A stretch of DNA of 46,736 bases from Prochlorococcus sp. AG-409-I11 (GCA_003215725.1 QCJX01000010.1:1-46736), one strand, 5' to 3'; shown: positions 1 through 9,525, numbered from the stretch's first letter. Notes: generated by a model from the letters alone, not told the origin. Numbers and translations: made by a program.

Positions 1-143
1 TTTAATGATTTATTTTACTCGATGATTCTCTATTTAGTCCATTTTAAAGAAAGCGGACAATTATTAAATCAAATTAATGATTGACTTTTAAAAGAGATAA
101 AAAAGTCATATACTCCTACAAGAGTATGTGGAGTTAAATCTAA

Positions 144-692
144 ATGAAAAGCCTTACCATTAAATCAATTACATTAATATCTATTGTAGCTCTAAATAGT
201 TCTTGTCAAAAGATTCAGGATTCGTCATGCATATCCGAAACTGGTGCAAAGGAAGCCACAATGGTTGCTCTTAAAAAGTTTAAAGAAACTTCTAAGCTTA
301 AAAGTTTCTTTAAAAAATCCAATGCGTACGCAGTCTTTCCAAATGTTGTCAAAGGGGGCTTTGGTGTTGGTGCAGCGCGAGGGATAGGCGAAGTCTTTCA
401 AAGATGCAAGACAATAGGATCAACAACAATGACACAAGTTTCCATAGGATTTCAGCTAGGAGGTCAAGCTTTTAGCCAAATTGTCTTTTTTGAAACTCAA
501 AAAGATACAGATAGATTCACGCAAGGTAATTTTGAGTTCGGTGCGTCGGCCAGTGCAGCGCTTATTAAAGCAGGAGCTGCAACAGAAGCAGCGTACAGCG
601 ATGGTGTAGCCGTTTTAACACTTTCAAAGGGCGGGTTGATGTATGAAGCAAGCATAGGTGGTCAAAAATTCAGTTTTTCCGCTTATAAATAA
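144..692 (+). CDS. SYLF (YSC84/DUF500) domain lipoprotein
   Basis: This is a 182-residue exported protein of the SYLF/YSC84 family. The first 20 residues form a signal sequence ending in LNSSC, a relaxed lipobox, so Cys21 is probably lipidated. The domain core is seen at about residues 60-85 in AYAVFPNVVKGGFGVGAARG and continues in glycine/alanine-rich strands to the C terminus. SYLF domains bind phosphoinositides in eukaryotes; the bacterial role is unclear, so no substrate is proposed. The ATG start follows an AT-rich leader. The gene lies 37 bp upstream of selO on the same strand and may be cotranscribed with it. Confidence 0.8.
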   Translation: MKSLTIKSITLISIVALNSSCQKIQDSSCISETGAKEATMVALKKFKETSKLKSFFKKSNAYAVFPNVVKGGFGVGAARGIGEVFQRCKTIGSTTMTQVSIGFQLGGQAFSQIVFFETQKDTDRFTQGNFEFGASASAALIKAGAATEAAYSDGVAVLTLSKGGLMYEASIGGQKFSFSAYK

Positions 693-729
693 TTAAAAGT
701 AGACCTTAGATGATTCACTACTAATAGTC

Positions 730-2493
730 ATGGCAGTAAACGCGAACTCTCTATCATCAAAAAATAAAGAACAAGTGAACGTCAATCCTATGCCAACTGA
801 GTCGAACATATTCAAATCCCTAACGATAAAAACTTTTAATGAGTTTTTACAACAGGTTGACTATTCATTAATGAATTCACTCCAAGCTGATCCTCAGGCT
901 ACGGTCGATGGACGCGACCATAAATCTCGCGAAGTGTTATCAGGTCATTACGTGCCGGTCACACCAACTGCCATTCCATCACCAGAATATATTGCGCACA
1001 GCCAAGCCTTATTTAACGAACTAGGGCTTAACCATGATCTTGTTCACAACGAAAAGTTTAAGCGCCTATTTTCAGGAGACATTAGCGTAGCAAGGGAACC
1101 AATGCGCCAAGTTGGTTGGGCTAGCGGGTATGCCCTATCTATCCAAGGCACTGAATACGTCCAGCAGTGTCCATTTAGAACCGGCAACGGGTATGGCGAT
1201 GGACGTGCAATTTCTGTCTTTGAAGGCCTCTTCAAAGGAAGACGTTGGGAAATGCAGCTTAAAGGTGGAGGGCCAACTCCATACTGCCGTGGTGGAGATG
1301 GTCGTGCAGTACTTCGTTCCAGTGTAAGAGAGTTTCTGGCACAGGATTACATGCATGCCCTAGGAGTTCCTACCTCACGCTCTCTAACACTGTATGTTTC
1401 CAAAACCGAAACAGTGAGTAGGCCATGGTATGGACAGAATTCTAGATCTATCGATCCTGACATATTGGTAAAAAATCCCACAGCAATAACAACACGCGTT
1501 GCACCGTCCTTTTTGCGTGTAGGCCAACTTGAGCTGTTTGCCCGTCGAGCGCGAAGCAGTTCACATCAGAGTGCATTTAACGAATTACAGATGATTGTGA
1601 AACACCTCATCAAGCGTAACTACCAACAAGAAATCAACCCAAACCTCTCCTTCACAGATCAAGTAGTCGAATTGGCATATTTGTTTCGGAGTCGTCTAAC
1701 ATCACTAGTAGCCAATTGGATACGAGTTGGCTACTGTCAGGGCAATTTCAACAGTGATAATTGCGCAGCAGGTGGTTTCACTCTAGATTACGGACCGTTC
1801 GGGTTCTGTGAGCTATTCGATCCCAAGTTTCAGCCTTGGATAGGTGGTGGGGATCATTTCTCATTTTTTAACCAACCGATTGCAGCTGAAGCAAACTATC
1901 AAATGTTCTGGGCAGCTATTCGACCTCTTCTCACTGATAACAAAGAGGCACTAGCAAGACTGGATCAGATTCGAGAAGGTTTTGCGGAATCTATGCGTAT
2001 AGAGGTCGAGACAATGTGGGCAAAGAAGCTTGGACTTATCAGTTATGACGAAAATCTAGTACAAGAGCTATTAAAGCTTATGAGTCTTTCCAATGTGGAC
2101 TACACAAAATTTTTTCGAAAGCTGTCTGAAATTCCAGATCAACTCACAGCATTGAAAGATAGCTTTTACAAACCCAGCTCAGAACAGATTGATGCGAATT
2201 GGGATAACTGGCTAGAACGTTGGAAGAATCGTATCTCAAAATCCAATGACCTAAAAGGAACATCAGCAGCAATGAAAACCATGAACCCCAAGTACACCTG
2301 GCGCGAGTGGTTAATCGCACCCGCATACCAGAAGGCTGAACAAGGTGATTACAGCCTCATAAATGAACTACAGGATGTTTTCAACAATCCATATGCAGAG
2401 CAAACATCCAAGATAGAAAGGAAGTATGACTGCCTAAAACCCAAGCAATTCTTCCATGCAGGGGGCATATCGCACTACAGCTGTTCGTCTTGA
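730..2493 (+). CDS. selO: Protein adenylyltransferase SelO (UPF0061/YdiU)
   Basis: SelO is a kinase-fold enzyme that transfers AMP from ATP to Ser/Thr/Tyr of target proteins and is linked to redox homeostasis. Family blocks are clear: [20 protein letters not shown] for the nucleotide-binding region, and [19 protein letters not shown], which holds the Asn and Asp that bind metal and the Asp of DYGPFGF. The product has 587 residues, longer than the roughly 480 of E. coli YdiU, with an N-terminal extension and a long C-terminal part. The last residues are HYSCSS, so a cysteine lies near the end where eukaryotic SelO carries selenocysteine. GC in sampled lines is near 48-50%, higher than in neighbours. 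Confidence 0.93.
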   Translation: MAVNANSLSSKNKEQVNVNPMPTESNIFKSLTIKTFNEFLQQVDYSLMNSLQADPQATVDGRDHKSREVLSGHYVPVTPTAIPSPEYIAHSQALFNELGLNHDLVHNEKFKRLFSGDISVAREPMRQVGWASGYALSIQGTEYVQQCPFRTGNGYGDGRAISVFEGLFKGRRWEMQLKGGGPTPYCRGGDGRAVLRSSVREFLAQDYMHALGVPTSRSLTLYVSKTETVSRPWYGQNSRSIDPDILVKNPTAITTRVAPSFLRVGQLELFARRARSSSHQSAFNELQMIVKHLIKRNYQQEINPNLSFTDQVVELAYLFRSRLTSLVANWIRVGYCQGNFNSDNCAAGGFTLDYGPFGFCELFDPKFQPWIGGGDHFSFFNQPIAAEANYQMFWAAIRPLLTDNKEALARLDQIREGFAESMRIEVETMWAKKLGLISYDENLVQELLKLMSLSNVDYTKFFRKLSEIPDQLTALKDSFYKPSSEQIDANWDNWLERWKNRISKSNDLKGTSAAMKTMNPKYTWREWLIAPAYQKAEQGDYSLINELQDVFNNPYAEQTSKIERKYDCLKPKQFFHAGGISHYSCSS

Positions 2494-2534
2494 ATGCTGA
2501 AATTTATGCAAATAACAAGTCCTAAAGAAATCAA

Positions 2535-2807
2535 TTAACTATAGAAAAAATCAAGCTCCTTTGGTTTCAACCCTTCCCAACCAGCTTCCACCAACCGCTG
2601 ATTAAGAGTTGTTTGATCAAAATGCTTTGCTCCAGAACGCACAATTCTATTCCTCATTGATTTTTTCACACCGCTTCTTTTTCTTGCCCCTTCTTTATCC
2701 ATCACTTCTCGGTAAAGATTGAGCATCTCTAACGGAATTGGACTGCCATCAAGGTCTAAGCCTTCCTCAATAGCTTTATCAATAGCATCAGGGCCAAAAA
2801 AATCCAT
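2535..2807 (-). CDS. Hypothetical 90-aa protein
   Basis: No family is recognised. The N-terminal third is acidic (MDFFGPDAIDKAIEEGLDLD), the middle is strongly basic (residues about 40-58, with several Arg/Lys), and the C terminus ends in aromatic LDFFYS. There is no signal peptide or membrane segment, so a soluble and possibly nucleic-acid or protein-binding role can be imagined but is not shown. It is transcribed against selO, with 41 bp between the two stop codons. The clear ATG and full-length open frame support a real gene. Confidence 0.6.
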   Translation of the reverse strand: MDFFGPDAIDKAIEEGLDLDGSPIPLEMLNLYREVMDKEGARKRSGVKKSMRNRIVRSGAKHFDQTTLNQRLVEAGWEGLKPKELDFFYS

Positions 2808-2889
2808 TTTTCAACTAGATAGGTTCGTCATCATAATGACCCATTATCTAAAAAATGTTTTCATGGTTTACTTTGACTAAAACGTCTTT

Positions 2890-3051
2890 ATGACAAGTGA
2901 ACTTATTTGTTTTTTCTTGATTGGTATCGCAGCATTTCTTTTAAATGCTGGACTCTCTTATCATGCACTTCCACTTTTTTGGTTAATTTTTCCATTACTA
3001 ATCAAATTCAGTTTCAACACTATTCGAAGTCGTACTACTGAAAGAAGCTAG
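2890..3051 (+). CDS. Small membrane protein (53 aa)
   Basis: A 53-residue frame with an ATG start has one long hydrophobic stretch or two short helices at residues about 5-42 (for example LICFFLIGIAAFLLNAGLSY) and a basic tail IRSRTTERS. This is the usual look of picocyanobacterial membrane miniproteins. No family is recognised. It diverges from the minus-strand 90-aa gene, with 82 bp between the two starts. Only the composition and codon structure support it. Confidence 0.45.
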   Translation: MTSELICFFLIGIAAFLLNAGLSYHALPLFWLIFPLLIKFSFNTIRSRTTERS

Positions 3052-3160
3052 AAAGCAATATGAAGAGAAATGAGCTCAAACCTCAAAAGTATAATCATTC
3101 AATCTGTATCTAAAAACCATCAGGTTTTGCTAAGTCGATCGGTATGATTGAAATTGGTTA

Positions 3161-3340
3161 ATGACAATGAAATACCAAATCACAAGGCACGATGGAAACG
3201 AGGATGACATCACCTCTCAACGATTTGATAACTACGACGACGCCTATGACTTACTAGACGAGATCTATGGAGACATGTGCTGCTCTGATGCAGACTACGA
3301 AGACCGGCCTTACTATGAAATCGTTGAGAGCAAAGAATAA
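3161..3340 (+). CDS. Small acidic protein (59 aa)
   Basis: A 59-residue frame is very rich in Asp, Glu and Tyr, with blocks such as FDNYDDAYDLLDEIYGDMCC and DADYEDRPYYEIVESKE. The two adjacent cysteines lie in the acidic core. The protein is soluble and has no recognised family. A second in-frame ATG two codons downstream may be the true start. The amphipathic pattern of the acidic region and the clean stop support coding. Function unknown. Confidence 0.5.
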   Translation: MTMKYQITRHDGNEDDITSQRFDNYDDAYDLLDEIYGDMCCSDADYEDRPYYEIVESKE

Positions 3341-3573
3341 TGCCTCGCTGATTAGATCTCGCTCTAAATCCTTAATTTCACTTCTCCAACATATTAAGAT
3401 TTAGGTCCAACAGATATCTATTCAAAACCAAGGTCTATTCAAACCACCACTTTGCACTTAGATTCCTTGGTTCAAGAGAATCTGAACTACTGGTTAATGA
3501 ACAGTTATCAATCCATTGATAGCAATGGATCAAAAGAAGCATCTAAAAACTATTCCAACTTTTCAAACTTACA

Positions 3574-5340
3574 TTGGAAATCTATAACCCCTTCAAGCTA
3601 GGTCTTCTTTTAACGCTTCCTCTACCGTTCATTGCACAAGTTAACTGGAAGTCACCAGAAAGTATTGGCGCAAAAAACACCAACGTATCAAGCGCTAGTG
3701 GCCGAGCTGTAGTTGTCACTGCTAATCCATTGGCAAGTGATGCAGCTCTTAGTTCCTTAGAACAAGGAGGGAGCGCCATGGATGCAGTGATATCAGCTCA
3801 AGCAGTTCTTTCTGTTGTTGAGCCACAAAGTTCAGGTTTAGGAGGTGGGTCATTTCTTTTATATTGGGATCAGAAAAAAAAATCTTTATCCGCTCTTGAT
3901 GGTAGAGAAAGTGCATCAGCTCAAATCAAAGAAAATGTATGGATAACATCAGATGGAAAAAAAGTGCCTTGGTTAAAGGCAACTGAAAGTCTCTCTGCGA
4001 TAGGAGTACCTGGTACAGCAGCTTTACTTTGGGAAGGACACCGACAATTTGGACGTTTACCTTGGGAAGACAATTTCAAAAGGAGTATTCAACTTGCACA
4101 GGAGGGATTCATTCCATCTCCTCGCCTTCTTAAATCCATCACTTTGGCGAAGAAAATAGGGATTAACCATAGTCCAGAGTTTAAATCCCTCTATCTCCCA
4201 AATGGTTCTCTCCCACCAAAAAATATTCCATTTCGCAACAAGAAATTAGCATCAACTCTAAGCCTACTTGCAAAGAGGGGTATCCATACATTTTATCATG
4301 GAGAAGTTGCTAATACACTTTTAACAGACCTGACACTACAGCAAAACAAAAACAAGGCAGTACAAACAATCACCAGTGAAGATTTAGCAAATTACAAAGT
4401 ACAAAAACGTAATCCAGTCTGTAAAAAGTACAGGCCTTGGCAAATTTGTTCTTTCCCACCTCCAAGCGGAGGAGGAGTAGCTGTTTTACAAGCTCTTGGA
4501 ACATATGAACTTCTCTCAAAGAAAAATTGGTTCTCAAAAAACATTACCCATTGGCATCTTCTTGCCGAATCCTTAAGGTTTGCAGATGCTGATCGTTCTC
4601 ACTGGATAGGAGATCCTATTGATTTACCAGTTCCACTCAAAGGGTTATTAGAGAATAGCTATATTAAAAAACGGGCAAAGGCTATCAGGGCTTCGAATAC
4701 AACACTTCGTCCTTTACCAGGTAAGCCAAAAGGTAGCGAATTTTTGGATTTAGCAAGTCAGCCGCGTACAATAGATGGAGGAACGACTCACCTAGTAGTA
4801 GTAGATTTAGATGGTAACGTCGCCAGCTACACAAGTTCAATTGAGACTGTCTTCGGAAGCAGGCATTTATCAGGGGGGATGGTCTTAAACAACCAATTAA
4901 CTGACTTCTCATTTTTATCGGACGTATCTGGGAAACCAATTGCCAATCGAATTAAACCAAACAAGCGTCCTATGAGTTCTATGTCTCCAGTAATAGTGTT
5001 TCGTCATGGTCGTCCAGTTCTAGCAATGGGTTCTCCAGGTGGATGGCTTATTCCCCATTACATAACTAATGCCTTAATCGGGGCACTAGATTTAAAGCTT
5101 TCTCCAAAAGAAGTAGTTAACCAAAAGTTACTATCAGTCAGGCCTAATTACACGGTACTTGAAAAAGGTGGTAACTGGTCAAACCCTAAAAACAACATCC
5201 ATAACAAACTAAAAAGTCTTGGTCATTCAATTAAATACAATCGTTTTAGTAGTGGACTAGCCATAATCAAATGGCATAAAGGAAGTTGGCACGGTGCTGC
5301 TGATCCAAGAAGAGAAGGCAAAGCCGCCAGCATAAAATAG
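3574..5340 (+). CDS. ggt: Gamma-glutamyltranspeptidase
   Basis: The enzyme cleaves the gamma-glutamyl bond of glutathione and related compounds and is normally exported and autoprocessed into two subunits. The N terminus looks like a signal peptide (GLLLTLPLPFIAQVNW). The large-subunit motif SSGLGGGSFLLYW is at about residues 88-100. The processing site lies in RTIDGGTTHLVVVD, with Thr404 the expected N-terminal nucleophile of the small subunit, and the oxyanion/substrate region is SMSPVIV...GSPGG. At 588 residues it has the usual length. The start is TTG, because the next in-frame ATG lies inside the conserved domain. A repeat with a small hairpin sits about 45-90 bp upstream. Confidence 0.92.
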   Translation: MEIYNPFKLGLLLTLPLPFIAQVNWKSPESIGAKNTNVSSASGRAVVVTANPLASDAALSSLEQGGSAMDAVISAQAVLSVVEPQSSGLGGGSFLLYWDQKKKSLSALDGRESASAQIKENVWITSDGKKVPWLKATESLSAIGVPGTAALLWEGHRQFGRLPWEDNFKRSIQLAQEGFIPSPRLLKSITLAKKIGINHSPEFKSLYLPNGSLPPKNIPFRNKKLASTLSLLAKRGIHTFYHGEVANTLLTDLTLQQNKNKAVQTITSEDLANYKVQKRNPVCKKYRPWQICSFPPPSGGGVAVLQALGTYELLSKKNWFSKNITHWHLLAESLRFADADRSHWIGDPIDLPVPLKGLLENSYIKKRAKAIRASNTTLRPLPGKPKGSEFLDLASQPRTIDGGTTHLVVVDLDGNVASYTSSIETVFGSRHLSGGMVLNNQLTDFSFLSDVSGKPIANRIKPNKRPMSSMSPVIVFRHGRPVLAMGSPGGWLIPHYITNALIGALDLKLSPKEVVNQKLLSVRPNYTVLEKGGNWSNPKNNIHNKLKSLGHSIKYNRFSSGLAIIKWHKGSWHGAADPRREGKAASIK

Positions 5341-5492
5341 AAATAATGATCAATGAAAGACTGTACCTGCCACTAATATTGTCCAAACAGTTAAAACAAA
5401 ATTTTCTATTCAAGTTGTCGAAAGCTAACTTCTGTATGCTCTTAAATGAAATAAATAGACTACAACTCTAAAGTTCATTAACAAACCACTTT

Positions 5493-5834
5493 ATGGACAA
5501 GAAAGGAGCAAAGGGTTACTGGATATCCACTGCAACGGTAACCAACCCAGAGTTATTTTCTGAATATGTAGATAAAGTAGGGCCATGGCTGAAAGAAGTT
5601 GGTGGGACTGTATTTGCCAAAGACACAGAGCCTCAAGGTAAAGAAAGAACAGAAGGAGCAAACTTGGCAGTCATATGTGAATTCCCTTCTATGCGAGCAG
5701 CTGTAGACGCTTATGAATCAGATCACTACAAAGAGTTATCGAAAATTCGCCAAGCTGCAACAAACAACGCAACTTTCACAATAATGGAAGGGATGGACGA
5801 GGCTACAAAACTCAGAAGAGCCATGGGCCTCTAA
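5493..5834 (+). CDS. DUF1330 domain protein
   Basis: A 113-residue protein matching the DUF1330 type of dimeric alpha-beta barrel: GYWISTATVTNPELFSEY opens the domain, KEVGGTVFAKD is the second strand, and AVICEFPSMRAAVDAYESD is the typical F-P-S/D...A...Y-S-x-Y/H signature. The family has no fixed reaction. Several other small alpha-beta barrel proteins lie within 4 kb, so this may be part of an accessory stress set. The ATG is well placed after a 152-bp gap. Confidence 0.85.
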   Translation: MDKKGAKGYWISTATVTNPELFSEYVDKVGPWLKEVGGTVFAKDTEPQGKERTEGANLAVICEFPSMRAAVDAYESDHYKELSKIRQAATNNATFTIMEGMDEATKLRRAMGL

Positions 5835-6190
5835 AAGCTAGCAGATTCTCTTTTATCCAATAAGGTTCATTGGTCAGCCTACTTTTTAACGCCTAAAAAT
5901 CTGGCTGTCTTAAAAAATCAAAACTGCTAAAGAGTCAAATTAAATCAATCAAAGAGTCCGTAGTCTAATCTCAACACAATTCCAGCAAGAAAAAAAGATG
6001 GTAAATAGTTGATTTTAATATCACAACCTGATTGTAGTCATTCTCAATATCTATCTAAGAAAAGTCAATTCATCTAATTAGATCACTTTTCTCCAAGGGA
6101 AAATTTGATTATGCATAAACCACTATACTCCTTTAAAAATTTATTTCAGGCTAAATCCCTTCGATCGTTTGCAAACTTTTTCGCAAATTC
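5835..6190. other. Intergenic region without recognised gene
   Basis: This 356-bp AT-rich stretch separates the DUF1330 gene from the convergent ABM-domain gene. A plus-strand frame runs across its right end, but it mostly overlaps the ABM gene antisense and shows no protein-like pattern. I see no strong terminator, tRNA or repeat here. Confidence 0.5.
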
Positions 6191-6580
6191 TTATACCCTG
6201 CTATATCCACACTTACTCTCAAAAATTTTCAAAGGAAGACCAGTTGCCTCCATCGCAACTTTGCATTTATCTCCAACTGTTCCATAAACCTCAACAGTAA
6301 ATCCATCTCCTAACAGGGCATGAGCTTGTAAATACTCTCCAACTGGTGGATTAGCTATGTGTGCAAGGAAAGCATCATCATTTCTGTATACCTCTGACCA
6401 TGTAAAGCAAAGAGGATTCTCTGGATCTTGATCAAAAGTGTGATGCAACATTCCTGGTTCAGAAGCCTCTACTGCAGCATCAGTTTTGGCAGCAAGTTCT
6501 AAGTAGTCCTGAACTTTTCCTGGCTTAACTTTTATACGCGCAATAAGGATAAAAGGGGTTGAAGCGTCAAATTCAGTCAT
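6191..6580 (-). CDS. Antibiotic biosynthesis monooxygenase (ABM) domain protein
   Basis: A 129-residue protein with one ABM-type alpha-beta barrel. The signature runs from FILIARIKVKPGKVQDYLEL through EASEPGMLHHTFDQDPENP to FTWSEVYRNDDAFLAHIANP. Members are heme-free dimers that oxidise quinone-like substrates, or proteins of unknown function, so no substrate is given. The C-terminal tail beyond residue 105 is short and basic and ends near the ORF-poor gap. It is convergent with the DUF1330 gene. Confidence 0.85.
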   Translation of the reverse strand: MTEFDASTPFILIARIKVKPGKVQDYLELAAKTDAAVEASEPGMLHHTFDQDPENPLCFTWSEVYRNDDAFLAHIANPPVGEYLQAHALLGDGFTVEVYGTVGDKCKVAMEATGLPLKIFESKCGYSRV

Positions 6581-6883
6581 CTGTATATCTCAAAGGAATT
6601 GAAGCATCTCATATCAAAAACAAATTGTCTATAAAATAAATCTTTGAGAAGTTACATTTGAAGCAACACAAATAAGTCAACAGAAACAGAGTTCTATAGA
6701 TCAACCTATAGCCGATTCAAACTTTATTCGAACCCTTAAATTCCCTAAGATTTATTCTCATAACTAAAACCAACTACTGGATAATGCACAAGAACATAGA
6801 ACCGACCTAAGTAAGGCAAAGTTTCTATCTAAAATATCTCCTAATTTAAGAAACGGTAAAATTCAACAAGCAAAACAATAGGT
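6581..6883. other. Intergenic region with repeat copy
   Basis: This 303-bp gap lies between divergent genes and probably holds promoters for both. A copy of a dispersed motif (AACTACTGGATAATGCA) lies at 6772-6788, about 110 bp before the next start. No gene or RNA is recognised. Confidence 0.5.
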
Positions 6884-7255
6884 ATGGAAACTAAAGAGAG
6901 CAATAAAGAAAGGAAAGAACGCTTCAAGGCCATGTCTAGCGATGAGAGAAAAGCTCTTATTAGAAAAAAAATGAAAGCCAAAGGGTTACAAGAAGGAAGT
7001 GGTATCCCTGGGAAAGACTTATCTTCATATGAACAAGATGAGGTATGGGAGCTAATTCAACTAACTAGCTGTTTCGCTGAGATGCAAACCAAACCAAGGG
7101 CAATGAAGCCAAAGGTTCCTAGGGGAAAGCAATCCTTACTTGCTTGGATACTTATTTCAATAACTCTGATCGGCGGAATGGCCTTGTATTACAGGCAATA
7201 TCCATCACCAGATACAAGAAGAGAAATATCTGTAGATGGAATATTTGCTGATTAA
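6884..7255 (+). CDS. Hypothetical protein with one C-terminal membrane helix
   Basis: A 123-residue protein. The first 60 residues are highly charged and probably helical (many Lys/Glu/Arg, including ERKALIRKKMKAKG). One hydrophobic segment at about residues 86-102 (LLAWILISITLIGGMALYY) follows a basic stretch, so the long charged N-terminal part should face the cytoplasm. No family is recognised. It lies 20 bp before the likely start of a cupin lipoprotein gene on the same strand and may share its transcript. Confidence 0.6.
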   Translation: METKESNKERKERFKAMSSDERKALIRKKMKAKGLQEGSGIPGKDLSSYEQDEVWELIQLTSCFAEMQTKPRAMKPKVPRGKQSLLAWILISITLIGGMALYYRQYPSPDTRREISVDGIFAD

Positions 7256-7275
7256 ATTTGTCATCCATCATTAAT

Positions 7276-7758
7276 ATGAAAATAACAATGAAGCCCACAC
7301 TGATTTTTCCTTCAAAAATGCGACGCTTGTTACTATTTGCACTCACTGCAGGAATTGCTTTACCCCTAGTCGCCTGTAGTTCAAAGAAAGAAACATCTGC
7401 AACTGTTGAACCTGTAGTTGTCGAAACTCTTTTAAGTGCTACTGAATCTTGGAATGGAGATTCTTACAACTATCCAAAAGGCAAAGCACAAATGACACTC
7501 CAGCGAATAACTGCCCAACCAGGTTTTAAAACACCTCTTCATTTTCACTCACAGCCAGGAATTGCTTATGTCGTGAAAGGGAATCTTTCATGCGGGACCC
7601 CTAAAGGGAAACTATTAAAAATAGGACCTGGAGAAAGCTTCGCCACTCCTCAAGATAGTGTCCACTATTGTGAAAGTGTTGGGAATGAAGCTGCTCTAGT
7701 TTTTGTCGCGTCTGCAGGAGTCAAAGGACAAAAAGTAACTATTCCTTATATGAAGTAA
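7276..7758 (+). CDS. Cupin-domain lipoprotein
   Basis: An exported cupin. A signal peptide (RRLLLFALTAGIALPLVAC) ends in a clean lipobox LVAC, followed by SSKKE. The cupin motif PLHFHSQPGIAYVVKGNLSC carries the HxH and a G...V-x-G pattern, and the second motif is GPGESFATPQDSVHYCES. The metal ligands His, His and a late His are visible, but the usual Glu appears to be Gln or another residue. The frame is open from a TTG at 7258; ATG 7276 is chosen, and ATG 7318 immediately before the signal peptide is also plausible. Substrate unknown. Confidence 0.8.
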   Translation: MKITMKPTLIFPSKMRRLLLFALTAGIALPLVACSSKKETSATVEPVVVETLLSATESWNGDSYNYPKGKAQMTLQRITAQPGFKTPLHFHSQPGIAYVVKGNLSCGTPKGKLLKIGPGESFATPQDSVHYCESVGNEAALVFVASAGVKGQKVTIPYMK

Positions 7759-7810
7759 CAAGCATGTTTTAGAAATAACAACCCAAAATATCTGTCTTTA
7801 TCCAAATCGA

Positions 7811-8128
7811 TTGGTATTAATAAATGAACTAGTGGATAATAAAACCTTACTATTGAGTAATATTAGCAAATCCAAGAGACTTGGTAATCTCTATTCCAAC
7901 TTTATTCAAACTCCAGACATGCCAAAAGACTGGACTCCCTCAAATCATCAAAAAGAAGGTCCAATAAGCCGTTCTTATGAATTAGTTCATCAAGAGATGG
8001 AACGATTGCAAAATCAACTAGAATGCCCAGATGAGTTTATTTATGATTTTCTAGAAGCCATAAGGGACCATTACTCGCCAACTAGTTGCTTCGCACGAAT
8101 AAGGCAAAATAAAAATCAAAACATCTAA
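7811..8128 (+). CDS. Hypothetical protein with a CPxEF motif
   Basis: A protein of up to 105 residues from TTG 7811, or 69 residues from ATG 7919. The second half, from about residue 54, is helical and contains LECPDEFIYDFLEAIRDHY. The same pattern, LKCPPEFVAVMLRDIADAF, occurs in the minus-strand protein at 10207-10419, so the two are probably paralogues. No family name is known to me. The shorter start is safer because the similarity lies entirely within it. Confidence 0.5.
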   Translation: MVLINELVDNKTLLLSNISKSKRLGNLYSNFIQTPDMPKDWTPSNHQKEGPISRSYELVHQEMERLQNQLECPDEFIYDFLEAIRDHYSPTSCFARIRQNKNQNI

Positions 8129-8379
8129 GAAACCTTGGCAAAGGTTTACTCAAATCGAATTAATTTTATTATCTTTAACCAAATCTAGAAGTATCAAAAG
8201 TTCTAAAAGCTTAATTAATTAAAATTCAATATTATAGATCTATAAGTTCTTAAGCGTTGTGTCAGACTCAATAATAGTTCTTCAATCCAATAAATTTAAC
8301 TTAATGAATATGTTCTAAAGCTTAAATAAAGTTTGATAGACCTAATAAACTAGAAAAAGGTTCACTTTAAAATAATTAA

Positions 8380-8655
8380 TTGAAAATCTCTGTCACATCC
8401 CCTTGTCCTGCAAGCACAATCAAAGAGCTAGGAATCAAACAATGGCCCATTTGGACTTCTGAACCAAGTACATTCCCTTGGATCTATAGCGATAAGGAAA
8501 CTTGTTTAATTCTGGAAGGAGATGTGACCGTTACCCCTGATGGAGGCAAGCCTGTCAGGTTTGGAGTCGGTGATCTAGTTGTCTTCCCCCAAGGAATGTC
8601 TTGTAAATGGGAAGTGCATAAGGCCGTCCGAAAGCACTATCGTTTTGGTAACTAG
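8380..8655 (+). CDS. Small cupin (DUF861/Cupin_3 type)
   Basis: A 91-residue single cupin. W-P-I-W-T-S-E-P-S-x-F-P-W followed by Y-S-D-K-E-T-C-L-I-L-E-G matches the Cupin_3 pattern, and PVRFGVGDLVVFPQGMSCKW is the second motif. Homologues include the ureidoglycine aminohydrolase cupin, but small stand-alone members have no known reaction. The start is TTG in an AT-rich leader; no ATG lies upstream in frame. No neighbour suggests a pathway. Confidence 0.85.
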   Translation: MKISVTSPCPASTIKELGIKQWPIWTSEPSTFPWIYSDKETCLILEGDVTVTPDGGKPVRFGVGDLVVFPQGMSCKWEVHKAVRKHYRFGN

Positions 8656-8760
8656 AAAATCTTTGAACTCCTTTAATGGAAAATTTATTTAAATTCTTTC
8701 CAATCTAGAGGAATGGTGAAAACGTAGTCTTATGAACAGAATGTCATCAGTAAAAAACAA

Positions 8761-9039
8761 TTAATTGTCTAGGTAACTTGTGATAACAGTTGAATCCCAA
8801 ATATGACCACTAGCTTCAGCTATTTCTCTAGCTCCTGCAAACATCTTTTTTGCTGCTCCTTCCTCTCCCTGATGGATTACAACAACTGATTGGGGATCTT
8901 CTTTACTAACTCCTCTATATAAAGGTGTTACTCCTGTCGCTTTGTGCATTTGGTCTGCCTCTGGACTATCAAACCCTTTAGTCCATTCTTCAAATGGAAC
9001 GGAAATCTTGAAGGTGAAGACAGTTGTTTCGAGTGCCAT
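8761..9039 (-). CDS. DUF3764-like protein
   Basis: A 92-residue soluble protein. Features include a start ALETTVFTFKISVPFEEW, the central GVTPLYRGVSKEDPQSVVVI and the end SGHIWDSTVITSYLDN, which resemble the cyanobacterial DUF3764 family as I remember it. The fold is likely an alpha-beta barrel like the nearby DUF1330 and ABM proteins. ATG at 9039 is preferred to the TTG directly before it. Function unknown. Confidence 0.7.
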   Translation of the reverse strand: MALETTVFTFKISVPFEEWTKGFDSPEADQMHKATGVTPLYRGVSKEDPQSVVVIHQGEEGAAKKMFAGAREIAEASGHIWDSTVITSYLDN

Positions 9040-9188
9040 CAAAAAACAATTACAAGAGAATTAACTATTACATATCTCTCTTCTAATTTCTGTGTCAGGA
9101 GTCATCTTTTCAGGTTCTTCTAACAAAAAATCTTTTTAGAGCCAAACGCAATAATCAAATTAACACCTAAAAACAACGGATCCACTCT

Positions 9189-9299
9189 TTACCATTTAGA
9201 AGGAGCCTCATGGATGAAATACCAACCAACCCATGCCACTAAATTCAAACAAAAAACAAAAGTCCATACTTTCCAAGATTGATCTTTATCTGGCTGCAT
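9189..9299 (-). CDS. Membrane miniprotein (36 aa)
   Basis: A 36-residue frame with a polar N terminus (MQPDKDQSWK) and a single hydrophobic helix (VWTFVFCLNLVAWVGWYF) rich in Trp and Phe. It lies 22 bp downstream of the DUF2905 gene on the same strand and probably ends that operon. No family recognised; support is the composition and position only. Confidence 0.45.
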   Translation of the reverse strand: MQPDKDQSWKVWTFVFCLNLVAWVGWYFIHEAPSKW

Positions 9300-9321
9300 A
9301 GAAGTGAGTTTTTGAGAAGCT

Positions 9322-9525
9322 TTAGGAAGATCTGAATAAATTCAGCAGAGCTGAAACAAAGAGACTAATCACAATACAACTAACTATAGGGAAATAAAAC
9401 GTTGTGCTCTCTCCTTTCAAAACTATGTCCCCAGGTAGTTGCCCTAAACCCAATGACCTGAAATAAGGATATAGAACACCTATAACAGCAATTCCAAGAC
9501 CGAGAGTAATTAGCAGTTTTTGCAT
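9322..9525 (-). CDS. DUF2905 family membrane protein
   Basis: A 67-residue protein with two membrane helices joined by the family signature LGLGQLPGDIVLKGESTTFYFP. Length and layout match DUF2905, a family of unknown function in many bacteria. Its ATG overlaps the stop of the upstream 40-aa gene by one base (TAATG), so translation is probably coupled. Confidence 0.88.
   Translation of the reverse strand: MQKLLITLGLGIAVIGVLYPYFRSLGLGQLPGDIVLKGESTTFYFPIVSCIVISLFVSALLNLFRSS

Noticed and set aside
82-114. Promoter TTGACT ... TATACT before the SYLF gene
   Set aside because: The spacing is 22 bp, too long for a standard promoter.
6105-6287. Plus-strand 60-aa frame
   Set aside because: Mostly antisense to the ABM gene and without protein-like composition.
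6714-6740. tRNA-like TTCGAACCC near 6727
   Set aside because: The flanks do not pair as a T-stem and no acceptor or anticodon arm follows.
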